DNA from: Mesorhizobium escarrei
GTDB lineage: Bacteria > Pseudomonadota > Alphaproteobacteria > Rhizobiales > Rhizobiaceae
DNA: 64,000 nucleotides
NCBI RefSeq assembly: GCF_935825525.1
Contig: NZ_CAKXZT010000168.1
Coordinates: 85,148-149,147, forward strand
Direction: 5' to 3'
Part shown: positions 16,683-25,251 of the stretch, in pieces
Numbering within the stretch: the stretch's first letter is position 1
Layout of the letters: every line of letters begins with the position of its first letter
Notes under the pieces: model-generated
Told to the model about the DNA's origin: nothing
Database searches by the model: none
What the model saw: the letters and a program-made list of their open reading frames with translations, nothing else
Made by a program: the position numbers and the translations under genes

Positions 16683-17705
16683 ATGCGTACGCTGACAGGC
16701 CTTGTTTTCGGATTGGCGCTTGCCGCCGTGCTTACGGGTGGTGCGCGGGCCGAGGTCAAGATGAGCGGCTCTTTCGTCGCCGACGCCACCTGCCCGGCGA
16801 CGCAGGCCATCAAGAGCGGCAAGAATCCCGGTGATGTCTCGACCGATGCGGGACAGAGCTACGAGCTGCTGGCTGGCAACAAGGATGCCCCCACGCACTA
16901 TCTGATCCGCGTGCCGGGGGCCGATCCGGAGCGCCGCTGGGTGAAGGTCGATTGCGGCCATGTTTCAGGTGGCAGCGCGTCCACCGAACCGGCAGCACCC
17001 GTGCCGGCCGACCGGGAGACGTCTGCTGCGCCGGCTTCGGGAAAGCCCGAATATGTCCTCGCTCTGAGTTGGCAGCCGGCTTTTTGCGAAACCAAGCCCG
17101 GCAAGACCGAATGCAAGGCGCAGACCGCGGCCGGTTTTGAGGCGACGCATTTCACCTTGCATGGGCTGTGGCCGCAGCCGAACGGAAATTTCTATTGCCA
17201 GGTGGCAGCGGCCGACAAGGCGAACGACAATCCGGCGCACTGGCAGGATCTGCCGCCGGTCGAGCTTGAGCCGAACACGCGGTTGGAGCTCGATCGGGTG
17301 ATGCCAGGCACCGCATCGGCTCTCGACAGACATGAGTGGATCAAGCATGGCACCTGTTACGGTAAGAGCCAGCAGGCGTATTTTTCCGATGCGCTGAACC
17401 TGACGCGCGCGGTGAATGCGTCATCCGTGCGTGATCTTTTCACGCAAAAAATTGGCCGGGATCTAACCTCCGACCAGATCCGTGCCGCCTTCGACAGTGC
17501 CTTTGGTCCCGGCGCCGGCGAGCGGGTTCGCGTCTCCTGCGTGAAAGATCCTTCGAGCGGTCGGCGGCTGATCGACGAGCTGACGCTCGGCCTGACCGGC
17601 CCGATCGGCCCGAACTTTTCGCTCAGTGAACTGTTGCTGGCATCAGTGCCGACGAATAATGCCGGCTGTCCGAAAGGCATCGTCGATCCGGTGGAGTTCC
17701 AGTAA
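16683..17705 (+). CDS. Secreted ribonuclease T2 family protein
   Basis: This 340-residue protein has a signal peptide (residues 1-23, ending GARA), then about 85 residues of a cysteine-containing N-terminal region, a Pro/Ala-rich linker and an RNase T2 domain. Both catalytic segments are intact: CAS I as FTLHGLWPQ (residue about 160) and CAS II as HEWIKHGTCYG (about 220). RNase T2 enzymes cut RNA through 2',3'-cyclic phosphates, here in the periplasm or outside the cell, probably to scavenge nucleotides. The N-terminal extension is beyond the family core. Confidence 0.9.
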   Translation: MRTLTGLVFGLALAAVLTGGARAEVKMSGSFVADATCPATQAIKSGKNPGDVSTDAGQSYELLAGNKDAPTHYLIRVPGADPERRWVKVDCGHVSGGSASTEPAAPVPADRETSAAPASGKPEYVLALSWQPAFCETKPGKTECKAQTAAGFEATHFTLHGLWPQPNGNFYCQVAAADKANDNPAHWQDLPPVELEPNTRLELDRVMPGTASALDRHEWIKHGTCYGKSQQAYFSDALNLTRAVNASSVRDLFTQKIGRDLTSDQIRAAFDSAFGPGAGERVRVSCVKDPSSGRRLIDELTLGLTGPIGPNFSLSELLLASVPTNNAGCPKGIVDPVEFQ

Positions 17706-18071
17706 CACGCCGAGCCGGCGGGAGCCTATGCGCCGATGCCGCGCGCCGACCCAGGTATGTTGATATTCAGGGGATGCCGGCGCGGTCCCTGCGCTTCCGG
17801 TGCTCAGCGTACCCGAAAGTACGCTTCGCTCCGGTTCTCGCAATCCACCATTCTCGGCGCGGCCGGGCCCGAATCTCACCACACCTTAGTTCGCGCGGTG
17901 AGGCTGTCGGCCACATAGCCGCCGGGTTCGCCGACGGCGCGGTCGCGCCGTCTCGGCCCGAAGACAAATCCGAAATGCCAAAACAGTTTGCCGTTCGGCG
18001 CGGCATCGCCTACATAGCGCGCAACTTCCATTCAATCCGACATTCCAGTCGACTTTTCAGGGAAAGCGCGC
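17706..18071. other. Intergenic region upstream of ettA
   Basis: There is no convincing gene in these 366 bp. The one notable structure is a perfect GC hairpin, GACGGCGCG-GT-CGCGCCGTC, at 17933-17952; it has no T-run. The last part must hold the ettA promoter and an RBS (GGAAAG) just before the GTG start. Confidence 0.5.
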
Positions 18072-19721
18072 GTGGCACGCCAGTTCATCTATCACATGGC
18101 CGGCCTCAACAAGGCCTATGGCACCAAGAAGGTGCTCGAGAACATCCATCTCTCTTTCTACCCGGACGCCAAGATCGGCATCCTCGGGCCGAACGGCGCC
18201 GGCAAGTCGACCATCCTCAAGATCATGGCCGGCATCGACAAGGAGTGGAGCGGCGAGGCGTGGCTGGCCGAAGGCGCCACCGTCGGTTACCTGGCGCAGG
18301 AGCCGGCGCTCGATGCGAGCAAGACCGTGTTCGAGAACGTCATGGAAGGCGTCGCCGCGAAGACCGCGATCATCGAACGCTACAACGAATTGATGATGAA
18401 CTATTCCGACGAGACGGCCGACGAGTCGGCCAAGCTCCAGGACGAGATGGACCGGCTCAACCTGTGGGATCTCGAACAGCAGGTCGAGATGGCGATGGAA
18501 GCGCTGGGCTGCCCGCCCAAGGAAGCCGACGTCACCAAGCTGTCGGGCGGCGAGCGCCGCCGCGTGGCACTGTGCCAACTGCTGCTGCGCCAGCCCGACC
18601 TCCTGCTGCTCGACGAGCCGACCAACCATCTCGACGCCGAGACGACGGCGTGGCTGGAAAAGCATCTGCGCGCCTATCCCGGCGCGGTGATGATCATCAC
18701 CCACGATCGCTACTTCCTCGACAATGTCACCGGCTGGATCCTCGAGCTCGACCGCGGCCGCGGTATTCCCTATGAGGGCAACTACACCAAATATCTCGAA
18801 GCCAAGGCCAAGCGGCTCAAGCAGGAGGGCCGCGAGGACGACGCGCGCCAGCGGGCGATCGGCCGCGAGCGCGAGTGGATCCAGTCCAGCCCCAAGGCCC
18901 GGCAGACCAAGTCGAAAGCGCGCATCCAGGCGTTCCAGGATCTGCTGGATGCGGCCGACAAGCGGCGTCCGAGCGACACCCAGATCGTCATTCCGCATGG
19001 CGAGCGGCTCGGCAATGTGGTGATCGAGGTCGACGGCCTGTCGAAGGGTTTTGGCGACACGCTGCTGATCGACGATCTCGAATTCAAGCTGCCGCCCGGC
19101 GGCATCGTCGGCGTCATCGGCCCGAATGGCGCCGGCAAGACGACGCTGTTCCGCATGATCACTGGCCAGGAAAAGCCGGATGCCGGCACGATCCGCGTCG
19201 GCGAGACGGTCAAGCTCGGCTACGTCGACCAGAGCCGCGATGCACTCGACCCGACCAAGACCGTCTGGGAAGAAATCTCGGGCGGCGCCGAAGTGGTCAA
19301 GCTCGGCAAGTTCGAGGCCAACACCCGCGCCTATTGCGCCTCGTTCAATTTCCGCGGCGGCGATCAGCAGCAGAAGGTCGGCAATCTATCCGGCGGCCAG
19401 CGCAACCGCGTCCATCTCGCCAAGATGCTGAAGACCGGCGGCAATGTGCTGCTGCTCGACGAACCGACCAACGATCTCGATACCGAAACGCTGGCGGCGC
19501 TCGAAGACGCGCTGGAAAACTTCGCCGGCTGCGCCGTCATCATCTCGCACGACCGCATGTTCCTTGACCGGCTGGCGACGCACATCCTTGCCTTCGAGGG
19601 CGACAGCCATGTCGAATGGTTCGAGGGCAATTTCGAGGATTACGAGCAGGACAAGATCCGCCGTCTCGGCCCCGACGCCGTCAACCCGCACCGCATGACG
19701 TATAAGCGGCTGACAAGGTAG
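18072..19721 (+). CDS. ettA: Energy-dependent translational throttle protein EttA (ABC-F)
   Basis: This 549-residue ABC-F protein has two ATPase domains and no membrane part. Domain 1 has Walker A GPNGAGKST (residues about 39-47) and signature LSGGERRR; domain 2 has GPNGAGKTT (about 352) and LSGGQRNR. Between them lies a short arm and the P-site tRNA-interacting linker, as in EttA. EttA binds the ribosomal E site and gates the first peptide bond according to the ADP/ATP ratio. The start is a GTG preceded by GGAAAG. Confidence 0.93.
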   Translation: MARQFIYHMAGLNKAYGTKKVLENIHLSFYPDAKIGILGPNGAGKSTILKIMAGIDKEWSGEAWLAEGATVGYLAQEPALDASKTVFENVMEGVAAKTAIIERYNELMMNYSDETADESAKLQDEMDRLNLWDLEQQVEMAMEALGCPPKEADVTKLSGGERRRVALCQLLLRQPDLLLLDEPTNHLDAETTAWLEKHLRAYPGAVMIITHDRYFLDNVTGWILELDRGRGIPYEGNYTKYLEAKAKRLKQEGREDDARQRAIGREREWIQSSPKARQTKSKARIQAFQDLLDAADKRRPSDTQIVIPHGERLGNVVIEVDGLSKGFGDTLLIDDLEFKLPPGGIVGVIGPNGAGKTTLFRMITGQEKPDAGTIRVGETVKLGYVDQSRDALDPTKTVWEEISGGAEVVKLGKFEANTRAYCASFNFRGGDQQQKVGNLSGGQRNRVHLAKMLKTGGNVLLLDEPTNDLDTETLAALEDALENFAGCAVIISHDRMFLDRLATHILAFEGDSHVEWFEGNFEDYEQDKIRRLGPDAVNPHRMTYKRLTR

Positions 19722-19736
19722 CCTCGATCCGTTGCA

Positions 19737-19746
19737 GACGATCGTC
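19737..19746. promoter_or_regulatory. Short palindrome upstream of RelE-type module
   Basis: GACGATCGTC is self-complementary and sits about 30 bp upstream of the antitoxin start, beside a TTGACC that could be a -35 box. Toxin-antitoxin operons usually repress themselves through such a palindrome. This is a weak candidate because it is short. Confidence 0.3.
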
Positions 19747-19777
19747 GTTTGACCTAAATTGATCGAATGGAGTTGCC

Positions 19778-20026
19778 ATGATCACGGTCAAATTGCCGCA
19801 AAAAGCCGAGAAGCTGCTGGCCGATATGGCGAGGGCCAGCGGCCGTACGATCGATCAGGTTGCAGTTGAAGCGATCCTCGAGACAATCGAGGATTGGCAG
19901 GACGCCAGAATTGCGGAGGAACGCTTTAGGGATGACGACGGTGCGCGCATTCCGTTGGAAGAGGTGATCCGGAAGCTTGAGCTTCGCGAAGCAGCGGAAC
20001 GGCGTAAGAAACCTGCCGCTGAATGA
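19778..20026 (+). CDS. Antitoxin, CopG/RelB-like
   Basis: This 82-residue protein begins with a ribbon-helix-helix-like segment (MITVKLPQKAEKLLADMA, then ASGRTIDQVAVEAIL) and ends in a charged helical tail. That layout is typical of antitoxins that bind DNA with the N-terminus and the toxin with the C-terminus. Its stop overlaps the start of a RelE-like toxin gene (ATGA). Its role is therefore neutralisation of that toxin and autorepression, inferred from context. Confidence 0.8.
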   Translation: MITVKLPQKAEKLLADMARASGRTIDQVAVEAILETIEDWQDARIAEERFRDDDGARIPLEEVIRKLELREAAERRKKPAAE

Positions 20027-20289
20027 ATTGGCGCGTCGAGTTCACGCGGCAAGCCGAAAAAGACATCGAACGGCTTTCAACGAAAGACCAGCGGCGCATC
20101 CTCGAATTCCTGCATCAAAGAGTTTCGGAGCACCCCAATCCAAGGGCACTTGCCAAGCGCCTGACCGCGACCAAGCAAGAGGCCTGGCGTTTTCGCGTCG
20201 GCGACTACAGAATCATTGCCCAATTCGAGGATAGCCGGCTTGTGGTGCTGGTTGTGGAGGTCGGCTACCGGCGCGAGGTCTATCGATGA
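20023..20289 (+). CDS. RelE/ParE family toxin
   Basis: This 88-residue RelE/ParE-fold protein reads WRVEFTRQAEKDIERL at the start and WRFRVGDYRIIAQFED and VVEVGYRREVYR towards the end, the usual RelE-like pattern of basic and aromatic residues. Such toxins cut mRNA on the ribosome. It overlaps the antitoxin gene upstream and, unusually, also overlaps the following methyltransferase gene by four bases, so all three may be translationally coupled. Confidence 0.85.
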   Translation: MNWRVEFTRQAEKDIERLSTKDQRRILEFLHQRVSEHPNPRALAKRLTATKQEAWRFRVGDYRIIAQFEDSRLVVLVVEVGYRREVYR

Positions 20290-21080
20290 ACAGCACTGCC
20301 GCAAAAGCAAAACCCGACTGGTCCGCCGCCCAATATCTCAAATTCGAGGACGAGCGCACGCGGCCGGCGCGCGATCTCGTCGCGCAGGTGCCGGTGGCGG
20401 CGCCGCGCCGGGTGGTCGATATCGGCTGCGGGCCGGGCAACTCGACCGAATTGCTGGTCGAGCGCTGGCCGAGCGCGCAGGTCAGCGGTTTGGACACCTC
20501 GCCTGACATGATCGAGAAGGCCAGGGCGCGTCTGCCGGAAGTGACCTTCGAACTGGCGGATGCGGCGGCGTGGCGGCCCCAAAAACCGGTCGACGTGATT
20601 TTCGCCAATGCGGTATTCCAGTGGCTGCCGGGGCATCCGGCGATCTTCCAGCGGCTGATGGGATTTTTGGCGCCCGGCGGCGCGCTTGCTGTGCAGATGC
20701 CCGACAATATGGGCGAGCCCTCGCACCGGCTGATGCGCGAGACGGCGGCCGAAATGCCGTTTGCCGAAAAGCTTAGGGGTGTTGCGCGCGGGCCGCTGCC
20801 GCCGGTGGCGTTCTATTACGATCTTTTGTCGCCGTTCTCCGACCGGCTCGACATCTGGCACACCGCCTACAATCATCCGCTGGCCGATGCCGGGGCAATC
20901 GTCGAGTGGCTGAAGTCGACGGGGCTGAAGCCGTTCCTCGATCCGCTCGACGAGGACGAGCGACGGTTTTTTCTCACGCGCTACACCGCGGGGATAACCG
21001 AAGCCTATCCGAAGACGGCGAACGGCAAGGTGCTGCTGCGCTTTCCCCGCCTGTTCATCCTCGCGCGGCGCGCTGCTTAG
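20286..21080 (+). CDS. tam: Trans-aconitate 2-methyltransferase-like SAM methyltransferase
   Basis: This 264-residue class I methyltransferase has motif I VVDIGCGPGNSTELL (residues about 41-55), followed by GLDTSPDMIEKAR, and the Tam-specific stretch FANAVFQWLPGH. Its full length and the N-terminal WSAAQYLKFEDERTRPARDL match trans-aconitate 2-methyltransferase, which methylates the aconitase inhibitor trans-aconitate. Its start codon overlaps the stop of the RelE-type toxin gene, an odd arrangement for a metabolic repair enzyme. Confidence 0.87.
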   Translation: MNSTAAKAKPDWSAAQYLKFEDERTRPARDLVAQVPVAAPRRVVDIGCGPGNSTELLVERWPSAQVSGLDTSPDMIEKARARLPEVTFELADAAAWRPQKPVDVIFANAVFQWLPGHPAIFQRLMGFLAPGGALAVQMPDNMGEPSHRLMRETAAEMPFAEKLRGVARGPLPPVAFYYDLLSPFSDRLDIWHTAYNHPLADAGAIVEWLKSTGLKPFLDPLDEDERRFFLTRYTAGITEAYPKTANGKVLLRFPRLFILARRAA

Positions 21081-21314
21081 CACGTGTTTGCCACACGAGA
21101 GGCAGTGGCTGGGCTGGGCTTAATTCGGTTTCGCCACAATGCGCATTTCAGCCACGCAAGGTTGTGGTCTTTTGCCTCCGGCAAAGGTTATGGTCTTTTG
21201 CCTCAGGCCCTTGATTTAAGCCGGCATAAACTAGCTTGATGCGAATAATATTGCGCCGAACTCTCGCGGCGCCCACATCAAGCCGTAGCGCCTGCGCATG
21301 GGGACGAACTGAAA

Positions 21315-22436
21315 ATGCATCGCGTCATCATCAGCGGCATCGGCGTTGAAATCCCCAAGCCTTCGATCACCAATGAGGAATTGGTCGACAGCTTCAATGC
21401 CTGGGTCGAGATGGAAAATGTCCGCCGCCAGGCTTCGGGCGAGACGCTGCTGCAGAAATCGGACAGCGCCTTCATCGTCCATGCTTCGGGCGTGCAGACG
21501 CGCCATGTGATCGAGCGGGAAGGCATTCTCGACCCGACCCGCATGGCGCCGCGCATTCCGGCGCGGCCGGACGATGCGCTGTCGCTGGAAGCCGAGTTCG
21601 GCATCGCATCGGCCAGGAAAGCGCTCGACCATGCCGGCCTGGAGCCATCTGATATCGACCTGGTGATCTGCTCGGCCTCGCATCACCAGCGGCCGTATCC
21701 GGCGATCGCCATCGAGATGCAGCAGGCGATGGGCACGACGGGCGCCGGTTTCGACATGGGCCTTGGCTGCTCGTCGGCGGCAGCGGCGTTGCATATTGCG
21801 GTCAATCTGGTGCGGGCGGGCGCACACAGGCGCGTGCTGGTGACGACGCCCGAGATCATCACCGGCCATCTCAATTTCCGCGACCGGCAGACGCATTTCA
21901 TCTTCGGCGATGCCTCGGTCTCGATGGTCGTCGAGGGGCTTGCCCAGGGCGACAAGCGGCCGGGACGTTTCGAGGTGCTCGACACCCGGACCTGGACGCA
22001 GATGTCCAACAACATCCGCACCAATCTCGGCTATTACACGCGCACCGCCCAGGACGATCCGTATATGATCAACCTGGAAGGCAACCTGATCAAGCAGGTC
22101 GGCAACAAGGTGTTCAAGGAAGTCACCGTCGCCGGGCACAAGTTCATCGTCGAGTTCCTGGCCGAGCATGGGCTGACGCCGCAAGCGATCCGGCGCTTCT
22201 GGCTGCATCAGGCCAATGCCCGGATGAATGCCATGATCCTGAAGCTGTCGTTCGGCCACGAGGTCGGCCATGATCGCGCGCCGATGGTGCTGGAGCGCCT
22301 CGGCAACACCGCCGGCGCCGGTGCGGTCGTCGCCTTGTCGGAAAACCACGCCGACATGAACGCCGGCGACTATGGCCTGCTCTGCGCCTTCGGCGCCGGC
22401 TATTCCATCGGCGGGGCGTTGTTGCGCATGCTCTGA
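21315..22436 (+). CDS. Beta-ketoacyl-ACP synthase III family protein (FabH-like)
   Basis: This 373-residue thiolase-fold protein has the active Cys in DMGLGCSSAAAALHIAVN (residue about 150) and the catalytic His in RFWLHQANARMN (about 295). It is longer than classical FabH (about 320 residues), with an N-terminal insertion at residues 20-60 (LVDSFNAWVEMENVRRQ). It probably condenses an acyl-CoA with malonyl-ACP, but no fatty-acid genes are adjacent, so it may be a secondary paralogue for an unusual primer. It stands alone on its strand. Confidence 0.85.
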   Translation: MHRVIISGIGVEIPKPSITNEELVDSFNAWVEMENVRRQASGETLLQKSDSAFIVHASGVQTRHVIEREGILDPTRMAPRIPARPDDALSLEAEFGIASARKALDHAGLEPSDIDLVICSASHHQRPYPAIAIEMQQAMGTTGAGFDMGLGCSSAAAALHIAVNLVRAGAHRRVLVTTPEIITGHLNFRDRQTHFIFGDASVSMVVEGLAQGDKRPGRFEVLDTRTWTQMSNNIRTNLGYYTRTAQDDPYMINLEGNLIKQVGNKVFKEVTVAGHKFIVEFLAEHGLTPQAIRRFWLHQANARMNAMILKLSFGHEVGHDRAPMVLERLGNTAGAGAVVALSENHADMNAGDYGLLCAFGAGYSIGGALLRML

Positions 22437-22572
22437 TTGGCGCGAACGGCACTCCATTGGTGGGCGCCGGTGCAATCGCATCAGTCTGCTTGATTGGAGC
22501 ATCAGTGCTTTCGACTGGACCTGATGAGCTCGCTGCGGCTAATTGCTTTGCATCACGCACGGAGCGAAGCCT

Positions 22573-23190
22573 ATGCTGGACCTCTTCCCCGAGACGGTAA
22601 ACCCTGTCGAAATCATCCCGGCGCGGAAACTTGCCGCGCGGGTGGCCGCGCTTTTCGTCGCGCCATCAGATCATTTCGAGACACGCGCGGTGGATGAATT
22701 GCGGCTTGGCTTCGACGGCATCGATGGCGATTTCCACGCCGGCGCGACGCGGCGCTCCGGCGGGCGCGAGCCCTGGTATCCACGCGGCACCGAGATGCGC
22801 AACGAGCGGCAGCTGTCGATCGTGGCCGCGGACGAGCTGGCGACCGTCGCCCGGCGGATGGCCATCGCCGAGATCAAGCCGCAGTGGATCGGTGCCAATC
22901 TGTTGATTGAAGGTCTCCCGCATCTCTCGATGCTGCCGTCCGGCACGCAGCTGTTCTTCAAAGGAGGCGTCACCGTCAAGGTCGACGCGCAGAACGGACC
23001 ATGCCGCATCGCTGGGCGATCGGTCGCCGAAAATGCCGGAATGGCCGACCACGAAGCCGGCGCGCTGTTGTTCCCGAAGGCGGCAAAACGGTTGCGCGGC
23101 CTTGTCGCCTGGGTGGAAAAACCAGGCCGCATCACCACCGGCGAGGAGATTTCGGTGCGTGTGCCCGAGCAGTGGATTTATCGGACCTGA
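22573..23190 (+). CDS. MOSC domain protein
   Basis: This protein of about 205 residues has the MOSC core, including the conserved Cys in AQNGPCRIAGRSV (residue about 145) and the upstream WIGANLLIEGLP. MOSC domains bind molybdenum cofactor or carry sulfur to metal sulfur clusters. The ATG at 22573 has a GGAG eight bases upstream; an in-frame TTG ten codons earlier is less likely. There is no fused beta-barrel or ferredoxin domain. It is convergent with the aminotransferase gene. Confidence 0.82.
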   Translation: MLDLFPETVNPVEIIPARKLAARVAALFVAPSDHFETRAVDELRLGFDGIDGDFHAGATRRSGGREPWYPRGTEMRNERQLSIVAADELATVARRMAIAEIKPQWIGANLLIEGLPHLSMLPSGTQLFFKGGVTVKVDAQNGPCRIAGRSVAENAGMADHEAGALLFPKAAKRLRGLVAWVEKPGRITTGEEISVRVPEQWIYRT

Positions 23191-23202
23191 GGCCAGGGAT
23201 GG

Positions 23203-24162
23203 TCAGGGATGGCGCACCGGGCTGCACCAGGCCGGGTCTTCGTGCTTTTGCCAATAGATCGCCATGAGGCGCCTGGTAATCGCGCCGACCTTGCGGTCCG
23301 CGACCGGAACACCGTCGATCATCGTCACCGGCATGATGCCGCCGGCGGTCGAGGCGATGAAGACCTCATCGGACTGACGCAGCGCAGCGACGCTGACATC
23401 GGCCGCTGCGACCGCAAGCCCTGCCTCCGCGCAGAGATCGAAGACAGTGCGGCGGGTGATGCCTGGCAGCACGCCGACAGCCGGCGTCGACAGTTTGCCG
23501 TCATCCACGCAAAAGACGTTGAAGCCGGGGCCTTCCGCGACATTGCCGTTGAAATCGAGGAGCAGCGCGGTCTCGGCGCCGCGGTCATAGGCGTCGTAGA
23601 GGCCTCGCACCAGGTCGAGCCACTGGTAGTTCTTGATTGTCGGGTCGACCGAGGCTGGTGGGATGCGCACCTTGTCGCTGATCGCCACATGCAGGCCGCG
23701 CTGCAATTGCTCGGCATTGGCGACCGAGCCGAAGGGAACGGCGAACGCCATGAAGCGGTTGACCGCGTCGCGCGGGTCGCGGCTGAAGGTTGGCGAGGCG
23801 CCGCGCGTGCACAGCATCTCGACATAAGCGGCGCGATGACCCGACAGCGCCACACAGTTGTGGAGGATTTCGGCCACGCCATCGCGGTCGAATGGGATCG
23901 TCATGTGCAGCTTTTCCAGCCCGCCGAAGAAGCGATCGAGATGTAGATCGAGGCGGAAGAAACGACCGTCCCAGACATGCACCGTGTCGTAGGTGGCGTC
24001 GGAATGCAGGAAGCCCCAATCCAACACCGAGATCTTGGCTTGCGACATCGACAGATACTGCCCGTCGAGGAAGGCAACACCATCGGGGTAGGAGTGCGGG
24101 TCTATGTGACGGGCGGAGAGCGAGGGCAGTGGTTTGGCGTGCGGATCGATCAAGTTGCTCAT
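23203..24162 (-). CDS. Class IV PLP aminotransferase (D-amino-acid/branched-chain type)
   Basis: This protein of about 319 residues belongs to fold-type IV PLP aminotransferases. The Schiff-base Lys is likely in DPTIKNYQWLDLV (residue about 180), and the phosphate-binding region is ITRRTVFDLC. The N-terminal ISVLDWGFLHSDATYDTV is typical of the D-alanine aminotransferase/4-amino-4-deoxychorismate lyase group. The start at 24162 follows a strong GGAGG. The substrate cannot be fixed from sequence. It is the last gene of a minus-strand row after trmO and DUF2293. Confidence 0.85.
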   Translation of the reverse strand: MSNLIDPHAKPLPSLSARHIDPHSYPDGVAFLDGQYLSMSQAKISVLDWGFLHSDATYDTVHVWDGRFFRLDLHLDRFFGGLEKLHMTIPFDRDGVAEILHNCVALSGHRAAYVEMLCTRGASPTFSRDPRDAVNRFMAFAVPFGSVANAEQLQRGLHVAISDKVRIPPASVDPTIKNYQWLDLVRGLYDAYDRGAETALLLDFNGNVAEGPGFNVFCVDDGKLSTPAVGVLPGITRRTVFDLCAEAGLAVAAADVSVAALRQSDEVFIASTAGGIMPVTMIDGVPVADRKVGAITRRLMAIYWQKHEDPAWCSPVRHP

Positions 24163-24264
24163 CACGTCCTCCGTCAGGTCGTCTTCGTCGAGACGCGATA
24201 GAGCGCTGCGGCGGTTGGCACAAGACACAGGCGAAGGTTCCGGACCCGCCATCGGGGTATCTGG

Positions 24265-24576
24265 TTATTCCTCACCGTCATCCTCGAGCAGACGTGTGGC
24301 GCGCCAGCGGGTCAGCACGATGTTTGTCTGTTCCATGACGAAGAAGCGCGCCGAGTCGCGGTCATAGCCTTCGGCCAGCAGTTTTTCGTAGTCGGTGTGC
24401 ACATGACGGATGTGGGCTATTGTCGCCAGCCATACGGCAATGCTCGGCGGCAAGCTCTTCATATGCACTGCGCCGGCGTCGGCGCGGATCTTCTCCATGT
24501 CGGCATAGGGCGCCAGCGGCAAAAGCGCTGTCAGCGCCTTGGCGATGGCGCGGCGGCGGCCGGTCGGCGCGCTCAT
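24265..24576 (-). CDS. DUF2293-like protein
   Basis: This 103-residue protein matches my memory of the DUF2293 family of alphaproteobacteria, with SIAVWLATIAHIRHVHTDYE in the middle and a mostly helical prediction. No catalytic motif is evident. Its start overlaps the stop of trmO by four bases, so it is co-translated with it. The function is unknown. Confidence 0.72.
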   Translation of the reverse strand: MSAPTGRRRAIAKALTALLPLAPYADMEKIRADAGAVHMKSLPPSIAVWLATIAHIRHVHTDYEKLLAEGYDRDSARFFVMEQTNIVLTRWRATRLLEDDGEE

Positions 24577-25109
24577 TGCCCCTCCCGTCCTGGCATGACC
24601 TGTCCGGGCTCGTCCCGTCCGGCAATGGTCGCGTCGGCAAAGGCATCGGTCGAGGCGAAATAAGGCTTGATGTCGATCACCGGCGTGCCGTCGAGCACGT
24701 CGATGGCATCGAGATCGATACGGCCCGTGTCCCTGTCGAGGGCGACGAGCCTGGCGATATGCAACCCGACCGGGTTCGGCCGGGCCGGGGAGCGCAGCGA
24801 AAAAACGCCCTTCGGTTCAGGCGCATGACGGGGTTTCTTAACAATCAGGGTCCGCGGCGCGTGGTGCAGCCAGGACAGGACGATGACGTGGCTGGCGCGT
24901 TCAAGCCCGAGCAGGCCCTCGCGATAAGGCTGGTCGATCGTGAGAACCGCCGGCTGTCCCGTTTCCCGCGCGGCTTTCATATTCTTGGGGCAAGTTTCCC
25001 GCGTGGTCCAGGGCGAGGCGATGCGGCCGATGAAGACGACATGGCCGTCCGGCGGCATATCGGCTGGATCAGTTTCCAGAAGCTTTTCGCCGCTGCGCTT
25101 TTCGAACAT
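24573..25109 (-). CDS. trmO: tRNA (N6-threonylcarbamoyladenosine37-N6)-methyltransferase TrmO-like
   Basis: This protein of about 178 residues has the TsaA/YaeB beta-barrel signature: GHVVFIGRIASPW at the start, GLERASHVIVLSWLHHAP in the middle, and FSLRSPARPNPVGLHIARLV, the SAM-site region. TrmO methylates t6A37 of tRNA-Thr. I start it at the ATG at 25109; the frame remains open to an ATG at 25157, and neither has a strong ribosome site. It is divergent from the SahR-like gene, so the 25.2-kb palindrome may touch its promoter too. Confidence 0.82.
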   Translation of the reverse strand: MFEKRSGEKLLETDPADMPPDGHVVFIGRIASPWTTRETCPKNMKAARETGQPAVLTIDQPYREGLLGLERASHVIVLSWLHHAPRTLIVKKPRHAPEPKGVFSLRSPARPNPVGLHIARLVALDRDTGRIDLDAIDVLDGTPVIDIKPYFASTDAFADATIAGRDEPGQVMPGREGQ

Positions 25110-25190
25110 GGTTTTCGCCCCGATCCTGCTTCCGGCAGTGCGCGAACCGCCACGCATGCGTCATTTTCTTGTCCGGGAGCGACATAGCGC

Positions 25191-25219
25191 TTGCAAGCCT
25201 ATCAAAATCGACATAAACA
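25191..25219 (+). promoter_or_regulatory. Promoter candidate for sahR-metF
   Basis: A TTGCAA -35 box (25191-25196) and a TAAACA -10 box (25214-25219) are spaced by 17 bp. The -10 box falls inside the ATAAACATATGTTTAT palindrome, so a regulator bound there would block initiation. Confidence 0.5.
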
Positions 25220-25228
25220 TATGTTTAT
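25213..25228. promoter_or_regulatory. Perfect 16-bp palindrome, SahR-like operator
   Basis: ATAAACATATGTTTAT is fully self-complementary and AT-rich in a GC-rich genome. It lies 24 bp upstream of the ArsR/methyltransferase start. ArsR-family dimers bind such sites. With the regulator next to it and metF behind, it is a strong candidate for an S-adenosylhomocysteine-responsive operator. Confidence 0.7.
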
Positions 25229-25251
25229 ATCTTTTCAAAGAGAATGCTCGC

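Noticed and set aside
17774..18775. Open frame overlapping the ettA start in another frame
   Set aside because: It runs into ettA out of frame; the EttA motifs are complete in the other frame and this one is Arg-rich without family features.
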